From positions 1 through 10,327 of the forward strand of contig JACZSS010000040.1 in assembly GCA_022574115.1 (NCBI GenBank): a stretch of 10,327 nt of DNA, written 5' to 3'. This DNA comes from Candidatus Heimdallarchaeota archaeon (GTDB lineage: Archaea; Asgardarchaeota; Heimdallarchaeia; Heimdallarchaeales; Kariarchaeaceae). Positions 1-6,282 of the stretch are shown in pieces. How positions within the stretch are numbered: the first letter of the stretch is position 1; every line of letters starts with the position of its first letter. Made by a program: the position numbers and the translations under genes. A model generated the notes under the pieces. That model did not search any database, was not told the origin of the DNA, and saw only the letters and a program-made list of their open reading frames with translations.

Positions 1-950
1 AGCAGAGTCGAGTTAAGGGATGAGGCCTGGAAAGCTTCTGGTATTACCCCAAAAAATAATCCCGGACCAAATTGACTTAAATCTCCGTTGATTGAGGCTA
101 AATTCGCAATGCCGAAGATTAAAAATGCAGAGACAACACTTGCTAGTGTATTTCCTAGAACTGTAAATCCAGCATTTATTGGAATATTGTGAGTATTCTT
201 GCGCTCCATGTATGATCCATACAGAACCATGAATGTACCGCCAAGGCACAGCGAGAAAAATGCCTGACCAAGGGCTGTGACATATGTATATGCGGTAACT
301 TGACCCATATCAATGGTGGTAAAGTATCCCCAAGTAGAACTCCAAACCCCTGGTTGGGCAAGAACAATTCCCGCCATAACCACGACAACGATATAAAAGA
401 TTGGAACTACTTTATTGCTGACCCTTTGAATCTGCCTATGTCCGCCAATAATTGTTGGAGCAACCAGCAGAATCACTAGTCCAGCGAAGAATAACTGTAA
501 AGCGGGGCTCGAGGCTACATTATTGTCAAAGTATCCGGCGGCGTCGGTTGAAGATTGAGTAAGGCTTGCATCTACAAGTGACGAATAGGCATAACGCACA
601 ATCCAACCAATCCAGACAGCAAAATATGAACCGATGGCAAGTACGATACCAAACAGTAGTACCCCAACATACTTACTACCAGGGAATTTCACATTGTGAA
701 ATGCACCATCAGGACCGCGTCCTGTTAGTCGACCAAGACCCCACTCTGCTGTCAATGCTGGATAAACGAAGAACAGTGCCATGACCATATAGATTAATAT
801 ATAGGCCGCTCCCCCAAAATTAGCGACTTGGTAAGGGAAACGCCAAAGTGTGCTAAAGCACACAGTCATGCCCAGCATTATTGATACTAGGCTGGTTTTA
901 CTTTTACTATCAAAGCAAGTATGACAAATTGGTTCAGTTGTCTCTGTCAT
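1..950 (-). CDS. Sodium-dependent transporter, SNF/NSS family (partial, 3' end beyond the left edge)
   Basis: Secondary transporter of the neurotransmitter:sodium symporter (LeuT) family, which couples Na+ to uptake of amino acids or other small organic solutes across the cytoplasmic membrane. Reading starts at ATG 950 and is open to the window edge, giving 316 residues, so about the last third is missing. TM1 carries the family signature STLWRFPYQVANFGGAAY (residues 33-50). TM6 carries GQAFFSLCLGG and a following YGSY. The TM7 asparagine equivalent to LeuT N286 is kept (about N267). The gating arginine equivalent to LeuT R30 is R37. The residue equivalent to the Na1 ligand N27 of LeuT is Thr34, and LeuT A22 is Thr29, so ion coordination may differ. 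The cytoplasmic N-terminus holds a CHTC motif (residues 9-12). A TATA-like run lies about 45 bases upstream. Family assignment is secure; the substrate is unknown. Confidence 0.93.
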   Translation of the reverse strand, partial: MTETTEPICHTCFDSKSKTSLVSIMLGMTVCFSTLWRFPYQVANFGGAAYILIYMVMALFFVYPALTAEWGLGRLTGRGPDGAFHNVKFPGSKYVGVLLFGIVLAIGSYFAVWIGWIVRYAYSSLVDASLTQSSTDAAGYFDNNVASSPALQLFFAGLVILLVAPTIIGGHRQIQRVSNKVVPIFYIVVVVMAGIVLAQPGVWSSTWGYFTTIDMGQVTAYTYVTALGQAFFSLCLGGTFMVLYGSYMERKNTHNIPINAGFTVLGNTLASVVSAFLIFGIANLASINGDLSQFGPGLFFGVIPEAFQASSLNSTL

Positions 951-990
951 AGTAATCAATCTTTATTGGGTAATCCATTTACCAAAACTC

Positions 991-1000
991 TTTTTTTAAA
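991..1000 (-). promoter_or_regulatory. Putative TATA box of the SNF transporter gene
   Basis: On the minus strand this reads TTTAAAAAAA, a good archaeal TATA-like element. Initiation about 25 bases downstream would give a leader of roughly 20 bases before ATG 950. No clear Shine-Dalgarno lies next to the start. Inferred from sequence only. Confidence 0.35.
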
Positions 1001-1011
1001 GCATCGTTAAT

Positions 1012-1195
1012 CTAAAAATTACTATGATCGTTTTTACCTGTACAAATAGTAAGTAGGTATGTGCCGTCATCTTCCACTAGACATTGCTGTCCACCCCTTA
1101 ATTACTGACATGGCTTCGATAGAGGCATCTTTCATTGGTGAGAACGGACTTCCTTCTACGTTTCTACCATTAGTGTCTCTCTTCTGACTGCTCAC
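1012..1195 (-). pseudogene. Probable small gene broken by one base in a G run
   Basis: This spacer of about 320 bases contains two minus-strand reading frames that look coding and join end to end if one G is removed from the GGGG run at 1094-1097. The first frame can start at GTG 1195 (it is open upstream to about 1251) and reads MSSQKRDTNG through EAMSVIKG. The second continues GGQQCLVEDDGTYLLTICTG and ends at TAG 1012-1014. The joined product would be about 60 residues. As written, the first frame stops shortly after the run. A TATA-like AATATAATT lies at about 1243-1251. I do not recognise the family. It could be a sequencing or assembly error in a real small gene, a decayed gene, or chance. 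Confidence 0.33.
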
Positions 1196-1270
1196 GAATA
1201 GTTCGAGGCAATGATTTTTTTCGCTGCAGATTTTCGGTTTAGAATTATATTAAAAGTGATCAAACGACTT

Positions 1271-2119
1271 TCAAGATAACGTTATATCACAATAAATTGG
1301 TCTATGGTCTGACACGTCTGTATCTATTACCGCGCAATCTGAGATTGCAATATCAATGCTTAACAAGATGTAATCTATCCTTCTTTCATTAACACCTTCG
1401 TCAACTGTACGATCAGAGTGAAATGTAGCACCCAATTGATCTGGATGAGTAGCATTCCATCCATCAATAAATTTCGCAGTCATAATGCTATATTCTGAAT
1501 CAAAATCATCTCGAGTATTAAAATCACCTAATATGATAAAATTACTAACGGTTTGAGTGTTGATATAATCAAATAACTCTGCAATCATTGCAATCCTTTC
1601 TGGACCCGATTCTCCTATAGGTAAATGAGTAATGTGAGTTGCAAATATTCTAGCTTCAATTCCGTTAACATCAACAATAATATCCAAAAATGATCGAATG
1701 AATGGAGTGTCCGTATCGTAATAAACCGTTGTCGCGCTGGTGATTTCATATTGGCTAAAAATGGCATTTCGTAACTTTGCCCTACTTCCTTTTTGAATAT
1801 AAGAATAAGGATATCCTATTTCTTCCATCATCTCTTGCATATCAGCAAGCATATTTGCGAATCCATTCACCGCAAAGTCTGCTGTAATTTCTTGAAAGGC
1901 GATAATGTTAGGGTTTTCGTCTAAAATTACCTCTCGAAATCCGTCAAGCTTGTATCCCACATTGACTTCAACTCCAAAATGCAAATTAAAATTCATTACT
2001 CTGATTTTTGGACCTCCAGCTATATCCACGGTATCATCATTATAATTTAAAGGAACAAAAGATGTAAGACTTAAAATCAAGAAAATAATTACTACAGTGC
2101 TTAATTGTTTATTCTCCAT
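1271..2119 (-). CDS. Membrane-anchored endonuclease/exonuclease/phosphatase (EEP) family protein
   Basis: 282-residue member of the Mg2+-dependent EEP phosphohydrolase superfamily (DNase I, sphingomyelinase, inositol phosphatases, C-terminal domain of CWH43). A hydrophobic segment at residues 8-23 after a short charged start acts as signal anchor or signal peptide, so the catalytic domain should face outward. Family motifs run in order: MNFNLHFG (N43), IIAFQEI (Mg ligand E77), RNAIFSQY (about 117-124), ATHITHL (H162), ILGDFNTR (D199, N201), RIDYILLS (D249) and SDHRPI (D271, H272). All catalytic positions are present. The start is taken as ATG 2119, because GGGAGGG at 2129-2135 is 9 bases upstream; an in-frame TTG at 2128 directly abuts the Shine-Dalgarno. 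With this start, one base separates it from the stop of the polytopic protein upstream, so the two are co-transcribed and probably translationally coupled. The substrate is unknown; a lipid or phosphodiester headgroup at the membrane surface is a guess from context. Confidence 0.9.
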   Translation of the reverse strand: MENKQLSTVVIIFLILSLTSFVPLNYNDDTVDIAGGPKIRVMNFNLHFGVEVNVGYKLDGFREVILDENPNIIAFQEITADFAVNGFANMLADMQEMMEEIGYPYSYIQKGSRAKLRNAIFSQYEITSATTVYYDTDTPFIRSFLDIIVDVNGIEARIFATHITHLPIGESGPERIAMIAELFDYINTQTVSNFIILGDFNTRDDFDSEYSIMTAKFIDGWNATHPDQLGATFHSDRTVDEGVNERRIDYILLSIDIAISDCAVIDTDVSDHRPIYCDITLS

Positions 2120-2120
2120 G

Positions 2121-3251
2121 TCATTCAACCCTCCCTTGTCGTTTTGTCACAACTACACTAAGCAATGTAAAAATTATTGCTAACATAACAATAATTAATT
2201 GCAAGATCAGATCTTCGCTTGGTAGGGAAAGTAAAATAAGAATAATTGTTAACGCTGATCCTAGGACAAATGAAATTGAAAACCATCTTGTACCATGAAA
2301 TGGTAATTTGCATGCATTGACAAGACAGATACGTAGTAAGAAGATGTTACCCATGATCCCTAGGATCCAAAATACGATAAAAAATTCTAACCACGGGTAT
2401 GTAACTACGGCGAGAAGGGTGAATATGGCACCAACAAATGATAATAAACGGTTTTTATTAATCCAGTAATTCTCTAATTGATGTATGCTAAGGGCTATTG
2501 AACCAGTAATAATACTCACCAAAAAAATAGCCATCGAAGATGAAATAGTAGTATCGAATGATATTGCAACATAGGCTAGAAACCCAGAATTTGCAAAATA
2601 GAAGAGATAGAGAAAAATATTCAAGAATAATCCAACTAAGGCTAAATTCCTACCCAGACTCTTCTGATTTTCAATTGATGAAGAGAATTCACTGACAAAG
2701 ATTGTGTCCTTGTTAGAAAACATAAATAGAAAGAAAATTACACCTAATATGGACGCAATTAGATATCCTTGTAAATGAGAAAAGACCATTGGGTCAATTC
2801 CACGATTTGCTGATTTCATGCTGAAATCTAGTAATACTGTAAAGACTATGGCCAAACTAATCTCAGAAACCGTTTGGTTTTTGGTATTTGTAATAATCAC
2901 ATAACGCAAATTTCCATATACCAAAGCTAATCCAATAATTAGAATAACGAAACGAAGGGGTAAAAATGGAATAAATATTGCGACAATCCATAGTAGTATG
3001 ATAATTGGAATCTTATTTGACCATAATTTATGATTGGTTGATATGAAAAGACCAAATAGAGGAAGGAGCCCAAAACCTGCAGCTGCTGCATTTGGTAAGA
3101 AATTGATTAAAACACTTACCGCAATATAGATAAATCCGCGGGTAAATGATATATATAAATACAAGAGTATTCCAAGCGCAAAACTACGATATAATCTATC
3201 ATCGAGTCTAAAAAAATCTAGTTGGCTAGCTGTTGTTGTTGTTGTCGTCAC
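2121..3251 (-). CDS. Polytopic membrane protein, operon partner of the EEP protein
   Basis: 376-residue integral membrane protein with about 12 hydrophobic helices and short loops. Start is GTG 3251; the only in-frame codons before it up to a stop contain no ATG. The N-terminus has six Thr codons in a row (five are ACA). A charged segment LDDRLYR precedes TM1, and the short C-terminal tail TKRQGRVE is basic, suggesting a cytoplasmic C-terminus. I recognise no transporter signature. Its stop codon is one base from the ATG of the EEP gene, so the pair forms one unit. A polytopic part followed by an EEP domain is the layout of eukaryotic CWH43/PGAP2IP, where both lie in one chain of about 700 residues (376 + 282 here). 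The stretch around residues 90-165, with an Arg-containing helix and a SANRGIDP segment, weakly resembles the PGAP2IP membrane half from memory. This homology is inference; the gene and its membrane nature are certain. Confidence 0.85.
   Translation of the reverse strand: MTTTTTTASQLDFFRLDDRLYRSFALGILLYLYISFTRGFIYIAVSVLINFLPNAAAAGFGLLPLFGLFISTNHKLWSNKIPIIILLWIVAIFIPFLPLRFVILIIGLALVYGNLRYVIITNTKNQTVSEISLAIVFTVLLDFSMKSANRGIDPMVFSHLQGYLIASILGVIFFLFMFSNKDTIFVSEFSSSIENQKSLGRNLALVGLFLNIFLYLFYFANSGFLAYVAISFDTTISSSMAIFLVSIITGSIALSIHQLENYWINKNRLLSFVGAIFTLLAVVTYPWLEFFIVFWILGIMGNIFLLRICLVNACKLPFHGTRWFSISFVLGSALTIILILLSLPSEDLILQLIIVMLAIIFTLLSVVVTKRQGRVE
2129..2135 (-). promoter_or_regulatory. Strong Shine-Dalgarno that fixes the EEP gene start
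   Basis: The minus strand reads GGGAGGG followed by nine bases and then ATG (2119). It lies inside the last codons of the upstream membrane protein gene, as expected for internal operon genes in archaea. It argues against the in-frame TTG start at 2128. Confidence 0.6.
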
Positions 3252-3280
3252 TGTAAATTGAACAATGATTTATTTTCTCC

Positions 3281-3290
3281 TATTAAAAAT
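3281..3290 (-). promoter_or_regulatory. Putative TATA box of the membrane protein-EEP operon
   Basis: The minus strand reads ATTTTTAATA, centred about 35 bases before GTG 3251. Initiation would fall near 3260 and give a very short leader. An AGGAG at 3277-3281 is about 25 bases from the GTG, too far for normal use. It would suit only an unusual ATT start near 3266, which I consider less likely. Confidence 0.3.
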
Positions 3291-3320
3291 TTCTACCATC
3301 AGAGATAAAGGAGGACTTAA

Positions 3321-3410
3321 GGATTAAAATTGTACACAATCATTCGAAAATTAGCCCATGAAGAGTTAATTGACGTCGAGGGATCTGAGAGAAAAAGTGG
3401 AGGAAGTCTC
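3321..3410 (+). pseudogene. Remnant resembling a PadR-type winged-helix domain
   Basis: In frame from 3321 the sequence reads GLKLYTIIRKLAHEELIDVE and then GSERKSGG before a TAG at 3411. This is the pattern of the recognition helix and wing of PadR-family regulators (G-x-L-Y-x-x-x-x-x-L, then GLI, then a Gly/Arg-rich wing). Nothing before it in frame encodes the first helices, because a stop lies at 3318. The coiled-coil frame at 3522-3707 is in the same frame and could be a distant remainder of the same gene. The match is short and judged by eye. Confidence 0.33.
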
Positions 3411-3490
3411 TAGACGGATAAATATTCCAACTCTAGTGATTAGGGGTAAAAATGACAGAGTGATCGTGGATGTTCTTATTCTGAGATTTA
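3391..3490 (+). pseudogene. Remnant of an alpha/beta-hydrolase C-terminal region
   Basis: The reading frame open from 3370 to 3570 contains RRINIPTLVIRGKNDRVI, the typical strand-turn of alpha/beta hydrolases that carries the acidic residue of the catalytic triad (I-x-x-P-T-L-V-I-x-G-x-x-D-x-V-I). Neither the nucleophile elbow (GxSxG) nor the C-terminal His region is present near it. The frame before 3370 is closed and the residues after about 3490 look random. I read this as a leftover of a lost gene. It overlaps the PadR-like piece in another frame, so the exact junction between the two is unclear. Confidence 0.4.
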
Positions 3491-3521
3491 AGATCGAGTT
3501 GTTGAATAATAATATGCAGCT

Positions 3522-3707
3522 GTGCAGTTATTGGACACTGCAGAGGAACTTGCAACAGATAATAAATTAGAGTACCAAATAAATATCCTTCGAGAAATCC
3601 GACGTGAATTTGAGACAGAAGTCGCTAAATGGAAGAATTTGTTAAAGTCAGAGGACAACATCGCTGAGAGAATGGAATCATCAAATCTCAAAAAATACAT
3701 TAACTAG
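3522..3707 (+). CDS. Small coiled-coil reading frame, hypothetical
   Basis: 61-residue frame with GTG start, rich in charged residues (ATDNKLEYQINILREIRREF) and predicted by eye to be almost entirely helical or coiled coil. No Shine-Dalgarno or convincing TATA box sits at the start, and there is no Met start in frame. It could be an expressed small protein, or the C-terminal dimerisation helix of the decayed PadR-like gene, whose N-terminal piece is in the same frame about 110 bases upstream. Its stop codon lies at the first unit of a 40-bp tandem repeat. Confidence 0.3.
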   Translation: MQLLDTAEELATDNKLEYQINILREIRREFETEVAKWKNLLKSEDNIAERMESSNLKKYIN

Positions 3708-3780
3708 ACTCTTCAAGTACGTAAGGAATTTATCTCCAATTAACCAGAGTCTTCAAATACAAAGAAACTTTATCTCCGAT
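3701..3780. repeat. 40-bp tandem duplication, two diverged copies
   Basis: Copy 1 is 3701-3740 and copy 2 is 3741-3780. They share the frame TAAC-AG-TCTTCAA-TAC, then TTTATCTCC-AT, and agree at about 30 of 40 positions. A third TAAC follows at 3781. The period is not a multiple of three and the copies contain stops, so this is not a protein repeat. Confidence 0.6.
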
Positions 3781-4011
3781 TAACAATTAATGAAGTAGTT
3801 TAGTTGTCTCAAATTCAACTTTAATGTTTTTACTGAAGAAAAACAATCACTGATTACAAAATTAAATTCTCTATCTAATTCTTGGAGATCTACTTTTTAG
3901 CCGTAAATTTTAAAGAGTTATTCTCTTAGTAACTTCGCAAAAATTCATCCCCGCACACATCCAATCTGTGGATAATTAACCCGTATTCATCCAGTCAATT
4001 TTAACAAGTAA
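3781..4011. other. AT-rich stretch without a recognisable gene
   Basis: Apart from a short open piece reading EEKQSLITKLNSLSNSW (about 3836-3888, plus strand) ending at a TAG, which may be another coiled-coil scrap, I see no gene, RNA or repeat here. A small inverted repeat AAGAG/CTCTT lies near 3912-3928; it is too short and not followed by a T run, so I do not call it a terminator. Confidence 0.4.
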
Positions 4012-4320
4012 TCGCGTAAGTGGGGAATACCTAGAAAGGGATCAAATTTTTGTGCAGGCGAAAATGATTTAGAAACTAAGTCTTGGAATGGATTGCTGTT
4101 TTGTTTGGAATACGGCATCAAGAATTTGATTAAGAAGGTTTACTGTATGGCTTTCCGGATGAATTTAAACGAAAAACAAATAATTTAGGATCAGGAAGAT
4201 TCTCAAATGAGGGAGTTATATCTACAGGACCATTGGAAAATAGTTGTTGCTAAGAATCTAGATAAGGTTGATGAGGCAGAAAACGATTCTGAAACAGGTA
4301 ACATTTTTAACTTTAACATA
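4012..4320 (+). pseudogene. Decayed coding region of unknown family, with apparent frame changes
   Basis: Three protein-like stretches follow one another on the plus strand. Frame 1 (4012-4140) includes GENDLETKSWNGLLFCLEYG and IKNLIKK. A different frame (4134-4250) gives YGFPDEFKRKTNNLGSGRFS and NEGVISTGPLEN. From about 4237 the first frame resumes with KIVVAKNLDKVDEAENDSE. Frame 1 itself is interrupted by TAG at 4186-4188. The pattern fits a former gene with two compensating indels. I do not recognise the family. A sub-frame starting at ATG 4207 runs to TGA 4351-4353 and would overlap the possible GTG start (4350) of the cupredoxin gene by four bases, so a short coupled ORF of 48 residues is an alternative reading. 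Confidence 0.3.
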
Positions 4321-4324
4321 TATT
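4317..4324 (+). promoter_or_regulatory. Putative TATA box of the cupredoxin-like gene
   Basis: The sequence CATATATT is centred 24-30 bases before the candidate starts TTG 4344 and GTG 4350. That spacing matches leaderless archaeal transcription beginning at or next to the start codon. Confidence 0.4.
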
Positions 4325-4343
4325 CAAATCACCCACAATCGCT

Positions 4344-5057
4344 TTGGCTGTGATAAATTTTTTGCATTATTTCTTTAATTACATCAAGATCATACTAATT
4401 ATTTACATTGTCGCTTTACTTGGCAACCCTACATTTGCAGAATCCACTAAACCACAAATTGATGTGACCATCGATCAAGAATATCAAGAATTTAATCTAG
4501 CACAAACTCTATACGTCGGATTTGATCCAGATCCACTTGTAGTGCAAAAGGATTTACTACTGAAGATATATGCAACCACCGACAAGAGGGAACATATCAA
4601 CAGACTAAGTATCCTACCATGGATTACTAGCTCTGATTTACTTGAACCAGGTAAGACAACTTTGATTGAATTTACACCGGATGAAGCTGGTGAGTTTTCA
4701 ATTCGAAACATAGGTCATGGTTTTACTGGCGTTTTAGAGGTCGTAGAGTCAACAGCTTCAATTTCAAGTTCCACAGAAAGCCAACAATCCACAACCAGTA
4801 CTGATACCTCGCAACCCACAGGTTCAGTCTCAAGTTCCACGGAAAGCCAACAATCAACAACTGGCACCGATGCCACGCAGCCTACAACTTCAGTCTCAAA
4901 TCCAGTGGAAAGCCAACAATTCACAAGCCCTTCAATCGCCATGACCGATTCCGCCTCTGGTACAGAATCAGCAGCTACTTGGGATTTCAAAATCGGTTTC
5001 GTAGGAGCCACAGTGATTGCAACCCTGAAAGGTTTTCGTCGTAAACGGAGCGGCTAG
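4344..5057 (+). CDS. Secreted, tail-anchored cupredoxin-fold protein with Ser/Thr stalk
   Basis: 237 residues from TTG 4344, or 235 from GTG 4350; no ATG is available in frame before the signal peptide. Residues 8-32 form a signal peptide with a hydrophobic core IILIIYIVALLG and likely cleavage after TFA. Residues 36-135 fit the cupredoxin pattern: a strand containing FDPDPLVVQKD, an EPGKTTLIEFTPDEAGEF segment, and NIGHGFTGVLEVVE. In copper-binding relatives the segment before GH carries a Cys ligand; here it reads SIRN and no Cys is present. His remains in EH and in GHG, so type 1 copper binding is doubtful. Residues 136-205 are a Ser/Thr/Gln stalk of three 22-residue repeats, probably glycosylated. 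The C-terminus has a weak hydrophobic segment (about 213-230) ending in FRRKRSG, a tail anchor. No PEF/PGF sorting motif is visible. The propeller gene follows 130 bases downstream. The role is unknown; an extracellular ligand-binding or electron-transfer-derived protein is possible. Confidence 0.75.
   Translation: MAVINFLHYFFNYIKIILIIYIVALLGNPTFAESTKPQIDVTIDQEYQEFNLAQTLYVGFDPDPLVVQKDLLLKIYATTDKREHINRLSILPWITSSDLLEPGKTTLIEFTPDEAGEFSIRNIGHGFTGVLEVVESTASISSSTESQQSTTSTDTSQPTGSVSSSTESQQSTTGTDATQPTTSVSNPVESQQFTSPSIAMTDSASGTESAATWDFKIGFVGATVIATLKGFRRKRSG
4758..4955 (+). repeat. Three in-frame 66-bp tandem repeats coding the Ser/Thr stalk
   Basis: Units 4758-4823, 4824-4889 and 4890-4955 encode 22 residues each. 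Units 1 and 2 share SSSTESQQSTT-TD--QPT; unit 3 keeps ESQQ but is diverged after it. The identity of 1 and 2 at DNA level suggests a fairly recent duplication, so copy number may vary between strains. Confidence 0.8.
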
Positions 5058-5187
5058 AGAGGCCAAAAGATGGTGAAGAAAAATACGGTGCGAATAGATG
5101 AGTCTATGTCACATGCTAGTAACTTAACAGAGATGTGACAACTGGTCAATGATATTCCCTCTCCTATGAGATTGCTTGTTGTAGTCC

Positions 5188-6117
5188 ATGAACTTGAAGG
5201 GATTTAAAGAAGGTGTGAAGTGTTTGAAAAAAAGGGTCACGGTTTTTACTGTTGTGCTGGTAATCGTTATTGCTGGCTTCGTAGGTTATAGTTATGTAAG
5301 AGAAAGAAGCAATCCAGTAGAAGTGGTGTGGGGGGAACCGGTTCATATTGCTGAAGGTATTGATGTTAGCCAAGTTCGTTTTACTTCTGATGGGAAACTA
5401 ATGTTTGTCGGCAATGATGCCATATTTATGTCAGATGCAGACGGAACCAACACGCAAGTCCTTTTCAACTATACAAATGTGAGACGTGTTACAGTGAACC
5501 CAGATCAAACAAAAGTGGTTATTGATGATGGTGATGATATCTTTATTGCCAACATCGATGGAAGCCATCTAACCCCGATTGCTGACGATCCCAATATCTT
5601 CGAATTTGCGGCTTCTTTCAGCCCAGACGGGACTGAGATAGCATTTGTAACTATCGATGATCTAAACCTGATCTATGGAATCTGGATAATGAATGCTGAT
5701 GGAACTGGGAAACGTAATATCCTAGTGGAAGACCTCTCAGTTCTCCGACATCCTAGATGGAGCCCTGATGGAACCCAGATAACCTTTTTTACGATAAGCA
5801 ACGGAACGCCGTTTATTTGGATCATGGATACAGATGGAAACGATAAAGTCAATCTAACATCTCCGGCAGATTTTGCAAGACAGGCTGATTGGAGCAGTGA
5901 CGGCAAAACATTAGTTTACTCATCAAGAAAATCTGGCGATTTCGACATCTGGAGTATGAATTCAGATGGAAGTGACAAAGTTCAGATTACTAGCATAGTT
6001 GGCGACGAAGCTAAGCCAGTACTGAGCCCTGATGGTCAAACTATCGCCTTTGTTTGCTCAGATTGCCTTGGCACTACGGGTAGTGAGTTGTACATCATCT
6101 CAGGAGTTCAAGATTAA
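5188..6117 (+). CDS. Membrane-anchored TolB-like (PD40) beta-propeller protein
   Basis: 309 residues from ATG 5188. The N-terminus is basic (GFKEGVKCLKKR) and followed by one hydrophobic helix at about 18-38, so the rest should lie outside the cell. Six propeller blades follow, each with the PD40 pattern of a S/N-P-D-G turn, a strand, and a I-x-x-M-x-x-D-G-x-x-x-x-x-x-x-T close: about residues 58-95, 99-133, 139-185, 188-226, 230-268 and 275-309. Four turns read SPDG or SSDG, and the WIMNADGTG and WIMDTDGND elements are typical. The last blade has CSDC, possibly a disulfide. Proteins of this type bind peptides or sugars or act as scaffolds; no catalytic domain is attached. It follows the cupredoxin-like gene on the same strand and may be expressed with it. 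No clear Shine-Dalgarno is seen. The fold call is firm, the function is not. Confidence 0.87.
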   Translation: MNLKGFKEGVKCLKKRVTVFTVVLVIVIAGFVGYSYVRERSNPVEVVWGEPVHIAEGIDVSQVRFTSDGKLMFVGNDAIFMSDADGTNTQVLFNYTNVRRVTVNPDQTKVVIDDGDDIFIANIDGSHLTPIADDPNIFEFAASFSPDGTEIAFVTIDDLNLIYGIWIMNADGTGKRNILVEDLSVLRHPRWSPDGTQITFFTISNGTPFIWIMDTDGNDKVNLTSPADFARQADWSSDGKTLVYSSRKSGDFDIWSMNSDGSDKVQITSIVGDEAKPVLSPDGQTIAFVCSDCLGTTGSELYIISGVQD

Positions 6118-6250
6118 GAAACCAGATCAATCCACAAGGCTGTGTTAAAATTCAAGAATAATTAGGCTTTGAAACTTATTGCTAATGATGACTGGACTCT
6201 GAGTTCCAAGTCTTGTCATCAATTTGTCCTTGAAAAATACTTTGAACAAT

Positions 6251-6260
6251 AATTTAATAA
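6251..6260 (+). promoter_or_regulatory. Putative TATA box of the DoxX-like gene
   Basis: AATTTAATAA is centred about 28 bases before ATG 6283, the right distance for a leaderless transcript. No Shine-Dalgarno precedes the ATG, which fits that reading. Confidence 0.4.
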
Positions 6261-6282
6261 CGTACTTTTCAAAAAATAATTT

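Noticed and set aside
2120..2128. TTG 2128 as start of the EEP gene with an 8-base overlap
   Set aside because: The Shine-Dalgarno GGGAGGG directly abuts this codon; ATG 2119 has proper spacing.
3488..3700. 70-codon minus-strand frame opposite the coiled-coil frame
   Set aside because: Ser-rich mirror of the Glu/Lys-rich plus-strand frame, without domain or promoter.
3905..3930. Short inverted repeat AAGAG/CTCTT as a terminator
   Set aside because: The stem is only about five to seven pairs and no T run follows; archaeal termination does not need such hairpins.
4715..5011. 98-codon minus-strand frame opposite the stalk repeats
   Set aside because: It is opposite the repetitive Ser/Thr coding region and owes its length to that composition; the plus-strand protein has a signal peptide, domain and tail anchor.
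4890..5057. Archaeosortase sorting signal (PEF or PGF type) at the C-terminus of the cupredoxin-like protein
   Set aside because: There is a hydrophobic segment and basic tail but no tripartite PEF/PGF motif; called a plain tail anchor instead.
5070..5138. 22-codon ATG frame between the cupredoxin-like and propeller genes
   Set aside because: Very short, weak ribosome site and no recognisable feature; likely chance.
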